Of a DNA stretch of 64,000 bases, positions 44,333-52,429 are shown one piece after another (the first letter of the stretch is position 1; the number at the start of each line of letters is the position of its first letter). The translations under genes and the position numbers were made by a program. Source of the DNA: Pseudobacteriovorax antillogorgiicola (GTDB taxonomy: Bacteria > Bdellovibrionota_B > Oligoflexia > Oligoflexales > Oligoflexaceae); assembly GCF_900177345.1 (NCBI RefSeq), contig NZ_FWZT01000007.1:231978-295977 (forward strand). The letters run 5' to 3'. A model generated the notes under the pieces. It was not told the DNA's origin and made no database searches. It worked only from the letters and a program-made list of their open reading frames with translations.

Positions 44333-44350
44333 TAGTTGATTTCTTGAAAA

Positions 44351-44382
44351 TAGTAAGAAAAAAGCCGGTCAAAGACCGGCTT
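44351..44382 (-). terminator. Intrinsic terminator downstream of the groEL-tail remnant
   Basis: AAGCCGGTC pairs with GACCGGCTT around AAA. On the minus strand a run of T follows (TTTTTTCTTAC), the expected layout after a minus-strand groEL gene. Confidence 0.7.
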
Positions 44383-44423
44383 GTGGATAGGCTTATAACC
44401 TATGGGAATGATTGATGTAAAAA

Positions 44424-44447
44424 TTACATCATACCGCCCATGCCGCC
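44424..44447 (-). pseudogene. groEL 3'-end remnant (MGGMGGMM tail)
   Basis: On the minus strand the codons ATGGGCGGCATGGGCGGTAT then GATG and TAA encode Met-Gly-Gly-Met-Gly-Gly-Met-Met-stop, the signature tail of GroEL chaperonins, followed at the expected distance by a terminator. No further GroEL sequence is found upstream, so only the end of the gene remains here. Confidence 0.6.
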
Positions 44448-44696
44448 CATACTTTTGGGAAGCTAAGAGCTTTGGTACTGATTAGTTTCCTTTTGTATTT
44501 ATAGGTACTTACATTACAATTTTTCATCTGCAAATCTTCTCCGTTTAGCGTGTTTTGGTCTCGTTGGGTATCAAATTCGTCTCACTTTCGTCTCACCAGA
44601 GATTTGAGCCAAGTCTTCTTGTTAGCATTGAGTTAACCCTAACAGTTTGAAGTCATTGACATGGAAATCATTCCCAAGAAAAATGGAGAAAATAGC

Positions 44697-45395
44697 ATGA
44701 TAAAGTATATTGAGAATATCGAATCTATAGACAAGCTAGAATCAACCAACTACAGACCCATAAACGAAGATCAGGTAACAGCACTAGTGGCTTCCATTCG
44801 TGAGATTGGCTTGCAGGAACCTATCAAGATTTTCGAACTTGAAGGCACAAAACAACGCTATATCATCTCAGGACACCATAGGGCCGAGGCGATTAGACAA
44901 TTAAGAGAATCAAACGCAAGGATCGTCTATGCCCTTCCAGCCGAACTAAAGCGAGGGACCAAAGAAGAGCTAGAAAGCCAAACAATCGTAGTTAGCTCTA
45001 TCGTGGCAAACATGTTTCGTTCTGATATGACGGTCTTGGAGCGTGCAGCAGCTTACAAAAAGCTAGCCGACTCTGGCTTGTCGGTACAAGAGATAGCACG
45101 TCAATTAACTGTTGATCGTAAGACAGTGACCAACGGGCTGGCTGTGGCTGCACTTCCCCAGGATGCAAAGGATTGGGTCAAAGCTAACAAGGTGACGGAT
45201 GCCAGGGTCTATCAAGTTGCCACTGCTTACAAACGTGATCCAAGTATTGACTGCATAGAGAGGTTAAGCAAGGCACCGGCTAAGAAAGCTAAGACCAAGA
45301 AGCTGATTACCATTGACCCTGACCTGCTTGCTGAGAAGCTTAGGAAAGCTAAGGTTGGAGAGGCTACGATCAAGAAAGTTGTTAGTGTGATTTAA
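44697..45395 (+). CDS. Orphan ParB-like DNA-binding protein
   Basis: ATG 44697 follows GGAG at nine bases; the ATG at 44661 lacks a ribosome site. The ParB N-terminal domain is seen in YRPINEDQVTALVASIREIG, LQEPIKIFEL and the CTP-site motif ISGHHRAEAIRQL. A helix-turn-helix follows (LSVQEIARQLTVDRKTVTNG). The C-terminus is Lys-rich. No ParA gene is adjacent, so it may be a plasmid- or phage-derived regulator rather than a segregation protein. A hairpin terminator follows. Confidence 0.85.
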   Translation: MIKYIENIESIDKLESTNYRPINEDQVTALVASIREIGLQEPIKIFELEGTKQRYIISGHHRAEAIRQLRESNARIVYALPAELKRGTKEELESQTIVVSSIVANMFRSDMTVLERAAAYKKLADSGLSVQEIARQLTVDRKTVTNGLAVAALPQDAKDWVKANKVTDARVYQVATAYKRDPSIDCIERLSKAPAKKAKTKKLITIDPDLLAEKLRKAKVGEATIKKVVSVI

Positions 45396-45410
45396 CGGAC
45401 TACCGATACC

Positions 45411-45438
45411 GGGGAACGTCCTTGTTCCCCTTCTTATC
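45411..45438 (+). terminator. Probable terminator after the ParB-like gene
   Basis: GGGGAAC pairs with GTTCCCC around a six-base loop, followed by TTCTTATCT. It lies 16 bases after the stop codon. Confidence 0.6.
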
Positions 45439-45733
45439 TCGCTAACAGATAGCTGATCGCTCCTTTATATACTTGGAGCTTTCTATTACCGCAAAGTTTT
45501 ACACTTAGCCCTTAAGTCGTTTTGAGCCCCCTCTTGTGTTCATGTGTTAAGTGATTGGTCTCAAAGTCTCTAGTTCTGCAGGAAAGACTGCCTACAGTTG
45601 CAATTTTCTTACTATCTTTGAGTCAATTATCTCATATAGAGGCCTGATCTTGGTATAATGAGTCATAATAACTTATGCATAGAAGCTTATATAGCTAAAA
45701 TAACTTTATGATACTGCTAGCGAGAACAAAAGT
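45439..45733. other. Non-coding stretch before the HAD gene
   Basis: About 295 AT-rich bases without a gene. TATAAT occurs at 45654-45659 about 75 bases before the HAD start and could be a -10 element, but no good -35 hexamer lies at the right distance. Confidence 0.3.
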
Positions 45734-46366
45734 ATGGATAGAAGCAAGTTGAAAGCGATCCTATGTGATCTAGATGGAGTAATTAGAATACACCCGAACA
45801 TAGCTGGCTCGATTGAGCAAAAATATGGCCTTCCAACAGGCAGTATTTTTTCCACCGCTTTTGAGCCAGGTCTACTCAAACAAGCCATCACTGGCAAAAT
45901 TTCTGACATCCAGTGGCGACAAGCCATCTTTAAGAACCTATCCAAAAAGTTTCCAAAGCAAGATACTAAATCTGCTCTTGAATCGTGGTATGAGCCATCC
46001 AGCTATGTTGACATCGAAGCTCTCAATTATATACTATCGATATCACCAAATGCTCTCCTTGTGTTGGTTACCAATGCAACAAGCAGACTCAAAGAGGATC
46101 TTCGTGCTCTTTCCATTATCGATAAGTTCGATATAATTGTTAACTCCTCTCAAATAGGATTTATAAAACCTGATACTGAGATATTCAGTCATAGCCTTGA
46201 GCTAGCCAAGTGCAAACCTGAAGACGCTTTGTTTATCGATGATAAAATTGAAAACACTGATGCAGCAGCTAAATTTGGATTGTTTGCCCATCACTATACC
46301 TCTCTAGTAAACTTGAAGTCATACATTTCCGTGAATGCTGCTAAGTACCCTACCAGCAGTAATTGA
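45734..46366 (+). CDS. HAD-superfamily hydrolase
   Basis: The four HAD motifs are visible: LCDLDGVIR (nucleophile Asp), VLVTNATSR (motif II Thr), FIKPDTEIF (motif III Lys) and LFIDDKIENTDAA (motif IV Asp-Asp). A helical cap of the type seen in small phosphatases and dehalogenases lies between motifs I and II. It is a cytoplasmic phosphatase-like enzyme, substrate unknown. It is isolated within the accessory region. Confidence 0.9.
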   Translation: MDRSKLKAILCDLDGVIRIHPNIAGSIEQKYGLPTGSIFSTAFEPGLLKQAITGKISDIQWRQAIFKNLSKKFPKQDTKSALESWYEPSSYVDIEALNYILSISPNALLVLVTNATSRLKEDLRALSIIDKFDIIVNSSQIGFIKPDTEIFSHSLELAKCKPEDALFIDDKIENTDAAAKFGLFAHHYTSLVNLKSYISVNAAKYPTSSN

Positions 46367-46970
46367 ATAGAAGGCCAACGCACCGCCATATTCTCGGTCA
46401 TGTCCAACCTCATGCAACCAAACCTAGGCTTGATTGATCCGCTATGTGCCAGGGGAGTATGAGACAATTAGGGTGAAAGTTTAAAGAGTCCGGCTTTAGA
46501 TCTTCAGAAATTGCTCGCACGTGTAGCGTTTACTAGTTTGGCTGTTTCTATGCTCCTAACAAGGGTCGAGGAGTGGTTTGAGAAGCAATGAAGTTTCGGA
46601 TTCCAAAGTGTACTCGGTGGCAAGTGCTTTTAACTGAGATTGAGGGATAAACTGCATTTCTCGACTCAAGAGGGTGCCCACCAACAAGGGCAAGATTAGA
46701 AAGATGAACCGTGATGATATTAGCCTTATTGCAGAAAAGGTCGGATTTTAGAAAGTGTCAACTAGAAATATCATAAATAATATTAGCTAGATATAGTATC
46801 AATAATACTTCTTAGCTAAACTAAATACTACCTTAACCGATCTCTAGGTAAAATGGGACCATGGGGAGTAACCTAAAATTTCTAAACCAAAAGTCCTCAA
46901 AATTAAGAAGCGCAATATTTGGGAAAATAAGGATCAAGATTACTGGGTTCTTGTCGACTACTACCTCCAT
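46367..46970. other. Remnant-rich non-coding stretch
   Basis: Holds a minus-strand peptidase-like fragment (46370-46423, WLHEVGHDREYGG after a stop), a solitary insertion-sequence end (46440-46467), and a 20-codon frame around 46590 that leads nowhere. From 46872 the frame of the following HEPN gene is already open. It looks like decayed insertions. Confidence 0.45.
46440..46467. mobile_element. Solitary insertion-sequence end
   Basis: CGCTATGTGCCAGGGGAGTA followed by TGAGACAA is identical to the left end of the IS3-type element at 62999-63026, but no transposase gene follows here. It is probably one terminal repeat left by an element that was deleted, or the opposite end of a decayed copy. 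Confidence 0.6.
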
Positions 46971-48113
46971 TTGCTGCTCCAACTGAAAGATTACTTTTCA
47001 GTTTCCAGAGAAAGTATTAGTGAAGATGCGGAAAAAAAACTAAAGAAGTTTCAGGACATCCAATCTGATTTAGAAGAGGCAGTTAAAAAGACAGGTAAGT
47101 TTGATGGCCTCGAACTTGAAGACGTTCGGTATCAGCAAGACCTTCCAACCCTAATGGATTTTCTTAACCGTAGTATGATCATTAACCTCTTCAGTTATCT
47201 TGATGCATTCATTGGGGACATTTCAAAGCTAGTACTGAAACAAAACCCTAATCTTGGAACAAAGCTGGGGAGAAATTTTACTTATTCCGACCTTGCTAAA
47301 GTTAATGATGTTGAGAGTCTAAGAAGGCAAACCTTAGATAACGAGATAGATAGAATCAGAAGAGGCAGTTACAAAGAAATTTTCAAAGAACTAGGATCGA
47401 TGTTCAACGTAGCATTGGGTGATTTTAAGCGATGGGAAAATTTTATTGAACTTTCTCAAAGAAGAAATCTACTTACCCATAACGATGGAGTTGTTTCTCA
47501 GCAATACCTCAACGAAGTGTCTTACGAGTTTACCTCTAAAGTCTGCCTAAATGGAAAAGTTGTAGTAGATGCGGGATACGTTGAAGATAGCATTGATCTA
47601 ATTTTTGAAATAATCCTGTTAGTGTCCCAATCAATCTTCAGAAAGAACTATGTTAATGATCTCCCGAAAGCCAATGAATTTCTGATTCAAACAATCTTTA
47701 TGATTCTATCAATGGAAAACTGGCAACTAGCGCAAAAGCTATCAGAATATGGTTGCTTCCTAATAGACAACTTTCCAAATCAGCTAAAATCCCTAGAGAA
47801 AAAGATTCTAAAGATCAACGCAGCCCAAGCCTACAAGTGGGCAGGTGATAGCGCAGCTGCGGATAAATGTCTGAATGACTTCGACTGGAGTAGTTCAAAT
47901 AGGAATATTCAACTTGCCGAGAAAGTTCTACGAGATAACTTCGATAAGGCATATGAACTCATGGAGAAAATTGGTAAAGAAGGTGAACTAATAAATGAGG
48001 AAGCATACTATCATTGGCCCCTATTTAGAGAAGTTAAAAAAGAACCTAAGTTTAAAGAAACCCTTAAGTCAATTTATGGAAAATCAAAGAGCGAAGATAA
48101 GAAAACTTCCTGA
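46971..48113 (+). CDS. HEPN-domain protein
   Basis: The helical domain (LMDFLNRSMIINLFSYLDAF) ends in RRNLLTHNDGVVSQQYLNE, the HEPN RNase motif R-x4-H (Arg165, His170 counted from the TTG at 46971) as in RiboL-PSP-HEPN/MAE proteins. The C-terminal 150 residues are helical and TPR-like. No ATG, GTG or TTG with a ribosome site opens the gene: the TTG at 46971 has none, while coding-like sequence (IWENKDQDYWVLVDYYL) continues back to 46872. An ATT at 46878 with GGGGAG is possible, as is a frameshift from the ATG at 46861. HEPN proteins are often RNA-cutting toxins or defence effectors. Confidence 0.65.
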   Translation: MLLQLKDYFSVSRESISEDAEKKLKKFQDIQSDLEEAVKKTGKFDGLELEDVRYQQDLPTLMDFLNRSMIINLFSYLDAFIGDISKLVLKQNPNLGTKLGRNFTYSDLAKVNDVESLRRQTLDNEIDRIRRGSYKEIFKELGSMFNVALGDFKRWENFIELSQRRNLLTHNDGVVSQQYLNEVSYEFTSKVCLNGKVVVDAGYVEDSIDLIFEIILLVSQSIFRKNYVNDLPKANEFLIQTIFMILSMENWQLAQKLSEYGCFLIDNFPNQLKSLEKKILKINAAQAYKWAGDSAAADKCLNDFDWSSSNRNIQLAEKVLRDNFDKAYELMEKIGKEGELINEEAYYHWPLFREVKKEPKFKETLKSIYGKSKSEDKKTS

Positions 48114-48171
48114 AAATTATTTCTACAAGCCCAATCATTGTATTCTAAAAATCAGCACGCCCTATAAAAGT

Positions 48172-48365
48172 TGGATGTCCCTCGTAGACATCCCCACAAT
48201 CCCCTACAGTCAAAGTCACCCGAACACCAAGGAGTGGCCATGCGAACCAATTGGACCGATGACATCTTTTAAGAATGCAAGACTTAAGAAGAATGGAAGC
48301 AGCCTAGCCCGATGACCCTTGTCCTGGTTGCGGGATGCCTGGAGTACATTTAGGTGTGGGCGTTC
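48172..48365 (+). pseudogene. Diverged cassette copy 1 (decayed zinc-ribbon small ORF)
   Basis: This stretch aligns with 48985-49191. It has the same leader (CCCACAATCCCCTACAGTCA), a ribosome site AAGGAGT and a start ATG at 48240, but the frame stops after ten codons (MRTNWTDDIF). Farther on, another frame encodes DDPCPGCGMPGVHLGVGVP, the counterpart of the Cys-rich part in copy 2. It is a broken copy. Confidence 0.55.
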
Positions 48366-48375
48366 CATAGAAGGG

Positions 48376-48888
48376 CTATAACGCAGGCTGGTCAGTGAGG
48401 CCAACCCGATATTTCATAATCTCAAAAAGCTTCGGATTGTGAAAATATCGAAGGCGAATTCTAGGCCCTAACATTCCGCATTGGTCTTGACCAATAATGT
48501 AAAATCCTCGCTTTAGCTTATAGGAAATAATTCTATTGTTAAAAATATGGTGTAACGAATCAACTTCATCAAAGACCTTTGTCTCATTTAATATGATATC
48601 GAGCATTTTCCTATAAATGCCATGATCACGATATTCTGCTTCTACAAGCGACATATGCATCATAAATCTGTTTCTGGACTCAGCCATTCCCCAAGAAAGA
48701 CCAATTAACCTATCCCTATCAAAAGCTCCAACTCTTACCTTAGTTCCATTTTTCTTGAAGTTTTTGTCACCTTCAAAGTGATAGTTCCATGATCGGATAA
48801 AAGTCCCCGAGGATTCTAGGTTTCTCTCAACAAGATCATTAAACTGATCTTCCGGATACTCATCCACCAGCTTAATCTCGATACTCAT
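48376..48888 (-). CDS. GNAT-like acetyltransferase
   Basis: The layout strand-helix-strand fits GNAT enzymes: TKVRVGAFDRDRLIGLSWGM, then MMHMSLVEAEYRDHGIYRKM, where the helix after the acetyl-CoA strand carries a weak R/Q-x-x-G/A motif (RDHGIY), and a C-terminal SYKLKRGFYIIGQ. Small-molecule or protein acetylation is expected. The gene lies between two diverged copies of a repeat cassette, in the opposite direction, which suggests it moved with them. No partner toxin is evident. Confidence 0.7.
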   Translation of the reverse strand: MSIEIKLVDEYPEDQFNDLVERNLESSGTFIRSWNYHFEGDKNFKKNGTKVRVGAFDRDRLIGLSWGMAESRNRFMMHMSLVEAEYRDHGIYRKMLDIILNETKVFDEVDSLHHIFNNRIISYKLKRGFYIIGQDQCGMLGPRIRLRYFHNPKLFEIMKYRVGLTDQPAL

Positions 48889-49039
48889 GCCAGTACTCCA
48901 TGCATTTCGGTGTTACGGGTTAGAACCCTCCGAGTGATAGCATCAAAGAAACTATTTGTTTATCGTTTTCTTTTAAAAGATATCCTTCGCGGACGCCCCA
49001 CAATCCCCTACAGTCACCCCGATCAACAAAGGAGTAACT

Positions 49040-49147
49040 ATGCGTATCAATTGGTCCAATGACAGCTTTGAAGACTACGCTAACGAAGATGAATGGATAA
49101 GTTCTCCTCCCACGATTCTTATCCTAGCTGTGGTATGCCTGGAGTAG
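49040..49147 (+). CDS. Small ORF, 35 aa, first half of a frame-split cassette
   Basis: ATG 49040 is preceded by AAAGGAGT at good spacing. The product starts MRINWSNDSFEDYANEDEW and ends in a hydrophobic run that is probably out of frame with the original protein. The Cys-rich continuation lies in another frame (49093-49191). The two copies share the same frame offset, so either the shift is old, or two overlapping small proteins are made. Confidence 0.4.
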   Translation: MRINWSNDSFEDYANEDEWISSPPTILILAVVCLE

Positions 49148-49191
49148 CTAAAGGTGTGATGTGCTTAAATTGCCGGTGTGAAGTATTGTAG
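49093..49191 (+). CDS. Small zinc-ribbon-like ORF, 32 aa, overlapping frame
   Basis: ATG 49093 opens a frame MDKFSSHDSYPSCGMPGVAK followed by GVMCLNCRCEVL. The spacing Cys-x-x(GMPG)...Cys-x-x-Cys resembles a zinc ribbon. It overlaps the 35-residue frame and has a stop directly before its ATG, which would allow termination-reinitiation coupling. Whether it is translated separately is unknown. Confidence 0.35.
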   Translation: MDKFSSHDSYPSCGMPGVAKGVMCLNCRCEVL

Positions 49192-49314
49192 GGGAGGTAC
49201 TCCTAAGCGCTTTGCTCACAAGCTGACCAAAGAGACAATCTGATACTAGGTTTGACTCCTTTCTGGAAAATGTCATAATGAGATAATCGGCAAAATAATT
49301 GAATCAAGGGCAAC

Positions 49315-49446
49315 ATGATCAGATATATAGTCGGGCTAATATTCCTTGTAATCATTTGTCTAACATTCCTATACATAGCACGTCATACGAGTCCATCGGT
49401 TGAATCATTACCTTACTCTGAAGACCTTCCTGAAGGACAGCCTTGA
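49315..49446 (+). CDS. Small single-pass membrane protein, 43 aa
   Basis: ATG 49315 follows AAGGGC. The peptide has a membrane segment (YIVGLIFLVIICLTFLYIA) after two residues and a short acidic tail (SVESLPYSEDLPEGQP). It is too short for common gene callers but has typical features of bacterial small membrane proteins. Neighbours give no hint of function. Confidence 0.45.
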   Translation: MIRYIVGLIFLVIICLTFLYIARHTSPSVESLPYSEDLPEGQP

Positions 49447-49510
49447 TAAGTTTACCCACAAATATGACCTTAACGGAAGCCTGAAAGCTTCCTCTAGCCC
49501 TGTGCTAAAG

Positions 49511-50107
49511 CTAGTCTGGCAGACTACCATTCCATCGAATGTATGCTTGATCTTTCAAGAACAGTGGATAAATGTCATGATAAACTAAGTCTATGTTTTT
49601 TACCAAGTCAGGCCCGGTGAATCCTATTTCTAGGCTATCCTTCTCATGATCATAACGCAGTACATTGTAGGAAGTCACTGGTTCAATGTCTAAATCGATC
49701 CAGTTGAATTCAAACGTCACACCGTAAATAAACTCAGACCCTCCCCTCCCAGGCTTTTCTATGACAAATCTACTTACAAAGTCTCCCTCGTCATTAGAAA
49801 TGACTTTCTCATTATTCCTTTCAGAACAATCAGACCTTTTGTAAAACCCGGTGTCGACATAAATGATTTCTTCAGATGTAAATTCTAGGATTCCCATTAT
49901 ATATTCGCCGTAGTCATTTGGCCCGAAACAGTTCGACTTCCAGCGACCAACAATCTTTGAATGAAGATCCGTAGGGGTGTATATTTCTCTCGCATCCAAT
50001 GCAGGCGGAGGCTGAATTTCAAGCCCAAGGTCGTTAGCAATAGCTGATTCAAAAACCATCGTTAGGCTTGAAAGACAGATTGAGGCAGCTAGAGTAGTTC
50101 TTTTCAT
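49511..50107 (-). CDS. Exported protein of unknown family, 198 aa
   Basis: Signal peptide MKRTTLAASICLSSLTMVFE with likely cleavage after AIA. The mature part begins with a Pro-rich segment and then DLHSKIVGRWKSNCFGPND, a start typical of lipocalin-like domains ('IVGTWKS.C'), followed by beta-rich segments. A disulfide between two Cys is possible. Not recognised further. It stands between accessory genes. Confidence 0.55.
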   Translation of the reverse strand: MKRTTLAASICLSSLTMVFESAIANDLGLEIQPPPALDAREIYTPTDLHSKIVGRWKSNCFGPNDYGEYIMGILEFTSEEIIYVDTGFYKRSDCSERNNEKVISNDEGDFVSRFVIEKPGRGGSEFIYGVTFEFNWIDLDIEPVTSYNVLRYDHEKDSLEIGFTGPDLVKNIDLVYHDIYPLFLKDQAYIRWNGSLPD

Positions 50108-50415
50108 ATTTCATCCCTAAATAACGCTGAGTAAATTTTACTCGAACCTAGCATCTTGTCAGTTTGTACACAATACGACTAAGAAAGGTTAATTTGAGAA
50201 CCATTTATCATTCGTTCAAACCTAGACAGCTCTGCCAAATGACTCGAAAGCCAAATGGATCGAGTAAGGTTAGGCATCCGTTTAGGTGTGTCGATTCTTA
50301 ACTATATTCGATCGCTTAGTAGCTTTCACGTTTTTTTGGGAATAGGAAGCCAGCCCTCAAGAATAGAGGCCTGGCATTGTGAGAACATGTCCCTATTTGC
50401 TACGGACGGAAATTA
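50108..50415. other. Non-coding stretch downstream of the SHH-toxin operon
   Basis: About 308 bases without convincing frames. No strong terminator hairpin was seen after the immunity gene, nor other structures. Confidence 0.3.
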
Positions 50416-50844
50416 CTACCGATAGTAGCCCTGCTTACCTATACCCAATGATTCAAACTCTTTTTCAATCTTCTCGTCAGAGTCTTTGAAGGTACTACCT
50501 CGCCACAATGAGACTTGAATACTCTTGAATATATATGAATCGCCAAGTTCAGGGTCATCCTCATCATACTTATCAAAAGATTCTATATGTTTTACAGCAT
50601 CCCTTGGATCAACTTTCAAAGGGTTAATTCCATTAAAGTCAATTCCAAAGCCATCTGAATCCCAAACTTCAATGTACTCGACTCGATTGTCGCTATCATA
50701 GTTAACAAAATAGCCGGACAAATATTCCTTCCTACTTCCATCAACAAATGTTGGCCTACCTATAACCTGTTGAACTTCACTTTCCTTCATTCCAATTTTT
50801 ACGGGCCCTATTGAGCCAAGTGGAATCACCTTGAAAATATCCAT
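50416..50844 (-). CDS. Presumptive immunity protein for the SHH nuclease toxin
   Basis: The gene starts one base after the toxin stop codon, which indicates co-translation. The 142-residue acidic protein has no signal peptide and reads VIPLGSIGPVKIGMKESEVQ then IGRPTFVDGSRKEYL, a SmpA/BamE-like or immunity-type opening, with beta-rich middle and acidic helical end. It is rich in Asp/Glu as many nuclease immunity proteins are. Identity as immunity protein is inferred from position and composition; I do not recognise a specific Imm family. Confidence 0.6.
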   Translation of the reverse strand: MDIFKVIPLGSIGPVKIGMKESEVQQVIGRPTFVDGSRKEYLSGYFVNYDSDNRVEYIEVWDSDGFGIDFNGINPLKVDPRDAVKHIESFDKYDEDDPELGDSYIFKSIQVSLWRGSTFKDSDEKIEKEFESLGIGKQGYYR

Positions 50845-50845
50845 A

Positions 50846-52429
50846 CTACAACCCCAGTGAATCTATATAATCAAGCATCTCTTTTATCTCTTTATCATAC
50901 ATATGATCGAATTTTGATCTAACATCGTCAATATCCATCTGCAAGGCATCTCTGAATCTACCTCTTTCAATAAGCTCCTTTTGTCTTGCTCGATAGTCCT
51001 TTGCAGCTTGAGTATTGCCGACACTAGCCGTCTGCCTATGATGTTCTCGCTTCATGGAAATAGCTGAGCCATTGTACTCAGACACAGGGCTTGCTGCCTT
51101 AGCAGGCATATGATGAGATTCGTTTCCAGGCACTTTACCTTGAATCAAACCATGCTTGCCACCTAATGCTTCGCTGGACTGTTGCCAATGAGGGTTAGGA
51201 TCTTTCTTGAGGCTTCTACTAATGACTTCGAGCTTCTTGGGTTCTTTCATTTTCAAGATGGACTGAAGACTAAAAATCCTCCTTATCTTTTTCGCTCTTT
51301 CAGCCTTGACCACCGTATCGCCGATTAGATCAGCAATCTTAACTATCGTTTTCCCGACTTTGATTGAACTGCTACCAATACCAGCGGTAGCAACACCAGC
51401 AACGCTAGTCCAATATTCAAAGTCTGAAACCTCTTCTCCTGTGACCATGTTCTTGCCAGTGAGCAATACATGTAGGTCACTTGCCATAGATCCTACGGGG
51501 TTTAGATTTAAGGCCGCATCAGCCGCCAGCAACGCAATTTTTCGGGCAATGTCGCCTTCTTCATATTCCCCTTTTCTATAAGCCTGATCTGCAACCTGAA
51601 TAGCTGCCTCAGAAGCATTCACTAGAGTCACCCGTTGCTGAAAGGTCCCATCGCCCTGGTATCTGGTATAGACCTCTTCACGGATAGCCTCGACGTAGCC
51701 TTGGGTAGCAATGAGTTCACGCTGCTCTACGTAGACAGCTGCTTGACCATTAGGAAGCTGGCCATAGTCAAGCTCAACCGTCGGGACCCCATCGATGACA
51801 CCCTGCATCTCGGAATTATAGCCATTCACATCACCAGTGATAGCAGTTGTAAATTTCTCAATGCCATTTTCACGCACCCACTGGTGAGACGACCCCACAC
51901 TTGTACTAAGTCCTGGCTTTAGATCGTCAAGGGCCTTAAGATGAGCCTGGATCTTATCAACAGTGGCCTGGATCTGATCGACAAGGGCTTTCTTACGCTT
52001 GGCTTCTCTTCGCTTTCTGGCGTTCTCACCTGTTACTTCTCCAAATGCATTTTTGACGCCCTCTTCAAGGTTGCCCCAACTCTTGGTTAGATCCCCTAAG
52101 TCATAGTTGGGCACTGGAAGGTCATCCCTTTCTGGATCATAGCTTGGCAGCTCGTCAGGGTCGGAAGGAATAGGCTCAGGGGTGCTGCCACTGTTACCTG
52201 TCGTATCTTCCGGCGGCGGTCTTTCACGATCATCGGGCGAGTGGCACTCAATGGGCGCTACCCAATTGCTACAAGGATCTTCTTTTTGCTCCCCATATTG
52301 ATAGATCGATCCACCGTTGATCTGACAGCCACCGCCACGGCAATGACCATGGTCGTTGATGCTGTCGGGATCACAACCGAATAGAAATAAAACTGATAGA
52401 TATAGAAACGCTAGTTTGACGATCTGCAT
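50846..52429 (-). CDS. Lipoprotein polymorphic toxin with SHH-type HNH nuclease domain
   Basis: Lipobox LFGC follows a signal of 18 residues. A Pro/Asp-rich spacer (60-110) and helical region lead to a pretoxin-like segment, LNPVGSMASDLHVLLTGKNM then VTGEEVSDFEYW, resembling PT-TG modules. The C-terminal 100 residues hold ESHHMPAK (SHH at 438-440), SAISMKREHHRQTAS and LIERGRFRDALQMD, the pattern of Tox-SHH nucleases of the HNH/Endo VII superfamily. It would cut DNA in a target cell. The start overlaps the previous gene by 19 bases. How a lipoprotein toxin leaves the cell is not clear; its two upstream partners may help. Confidence 0.8.
   Translation of the reverse strand: MQIVKLAFLYLSVLFLFGCDPDSINDHGHCRGGGCQINGGSIYQYGEQKEDPCSNWVAPIECHSPDDRERPPPEDTTGNSGSTPEPIPSDPDELPSYDPERDDLPVPNYDLGDLTKSWGNLEEGVKNAFGEVTGENARKRREAKRKKALVDQIQATVDKIQAHLKALDDLKPGLSTSVGSSHQWVRENGIEKFTTAITGDVNGYNSEMQGVIDGVPTVELDYGQLPNGQAAVYVEQRELIATQGYVEAIREEVYTRYQGDGTFQQRVTLVNASEAAIQVADQAYRKGEYEEGDIARKIALLAADAALNLNPVGSMASDLHVLLTGKNMVTGEEVSDFEYWTSVAGVATAGIGSSSIKVGKTIVKIADLIGDTVVKAERAKKIRRIFSLQSILKMKEPKKLEVISRSLKKDPNPHWQQSSEALGGKHGLIQGKVPGNESHHMPAKAASPVSEYNGSAISMKREHHRQTASVGNTQAAKDYRARQKELIERGRFRDALQMDIDDVRSKFDHMYDKEIKEMLDYIDSLGL

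Larger units (their letters stand above)
48985..49191 (+). repeat. Cassette copy 2 (direct repeat of 48172-48365)
   Basis: The leader, ribosome site and small frames correspond to copy 1, about 815 bases away, with many substitutions and a few indels. The conservation extends about 190 bases and includes non-coding leader, so this is a duplicated unit, not chance. Confidence 0.65.
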
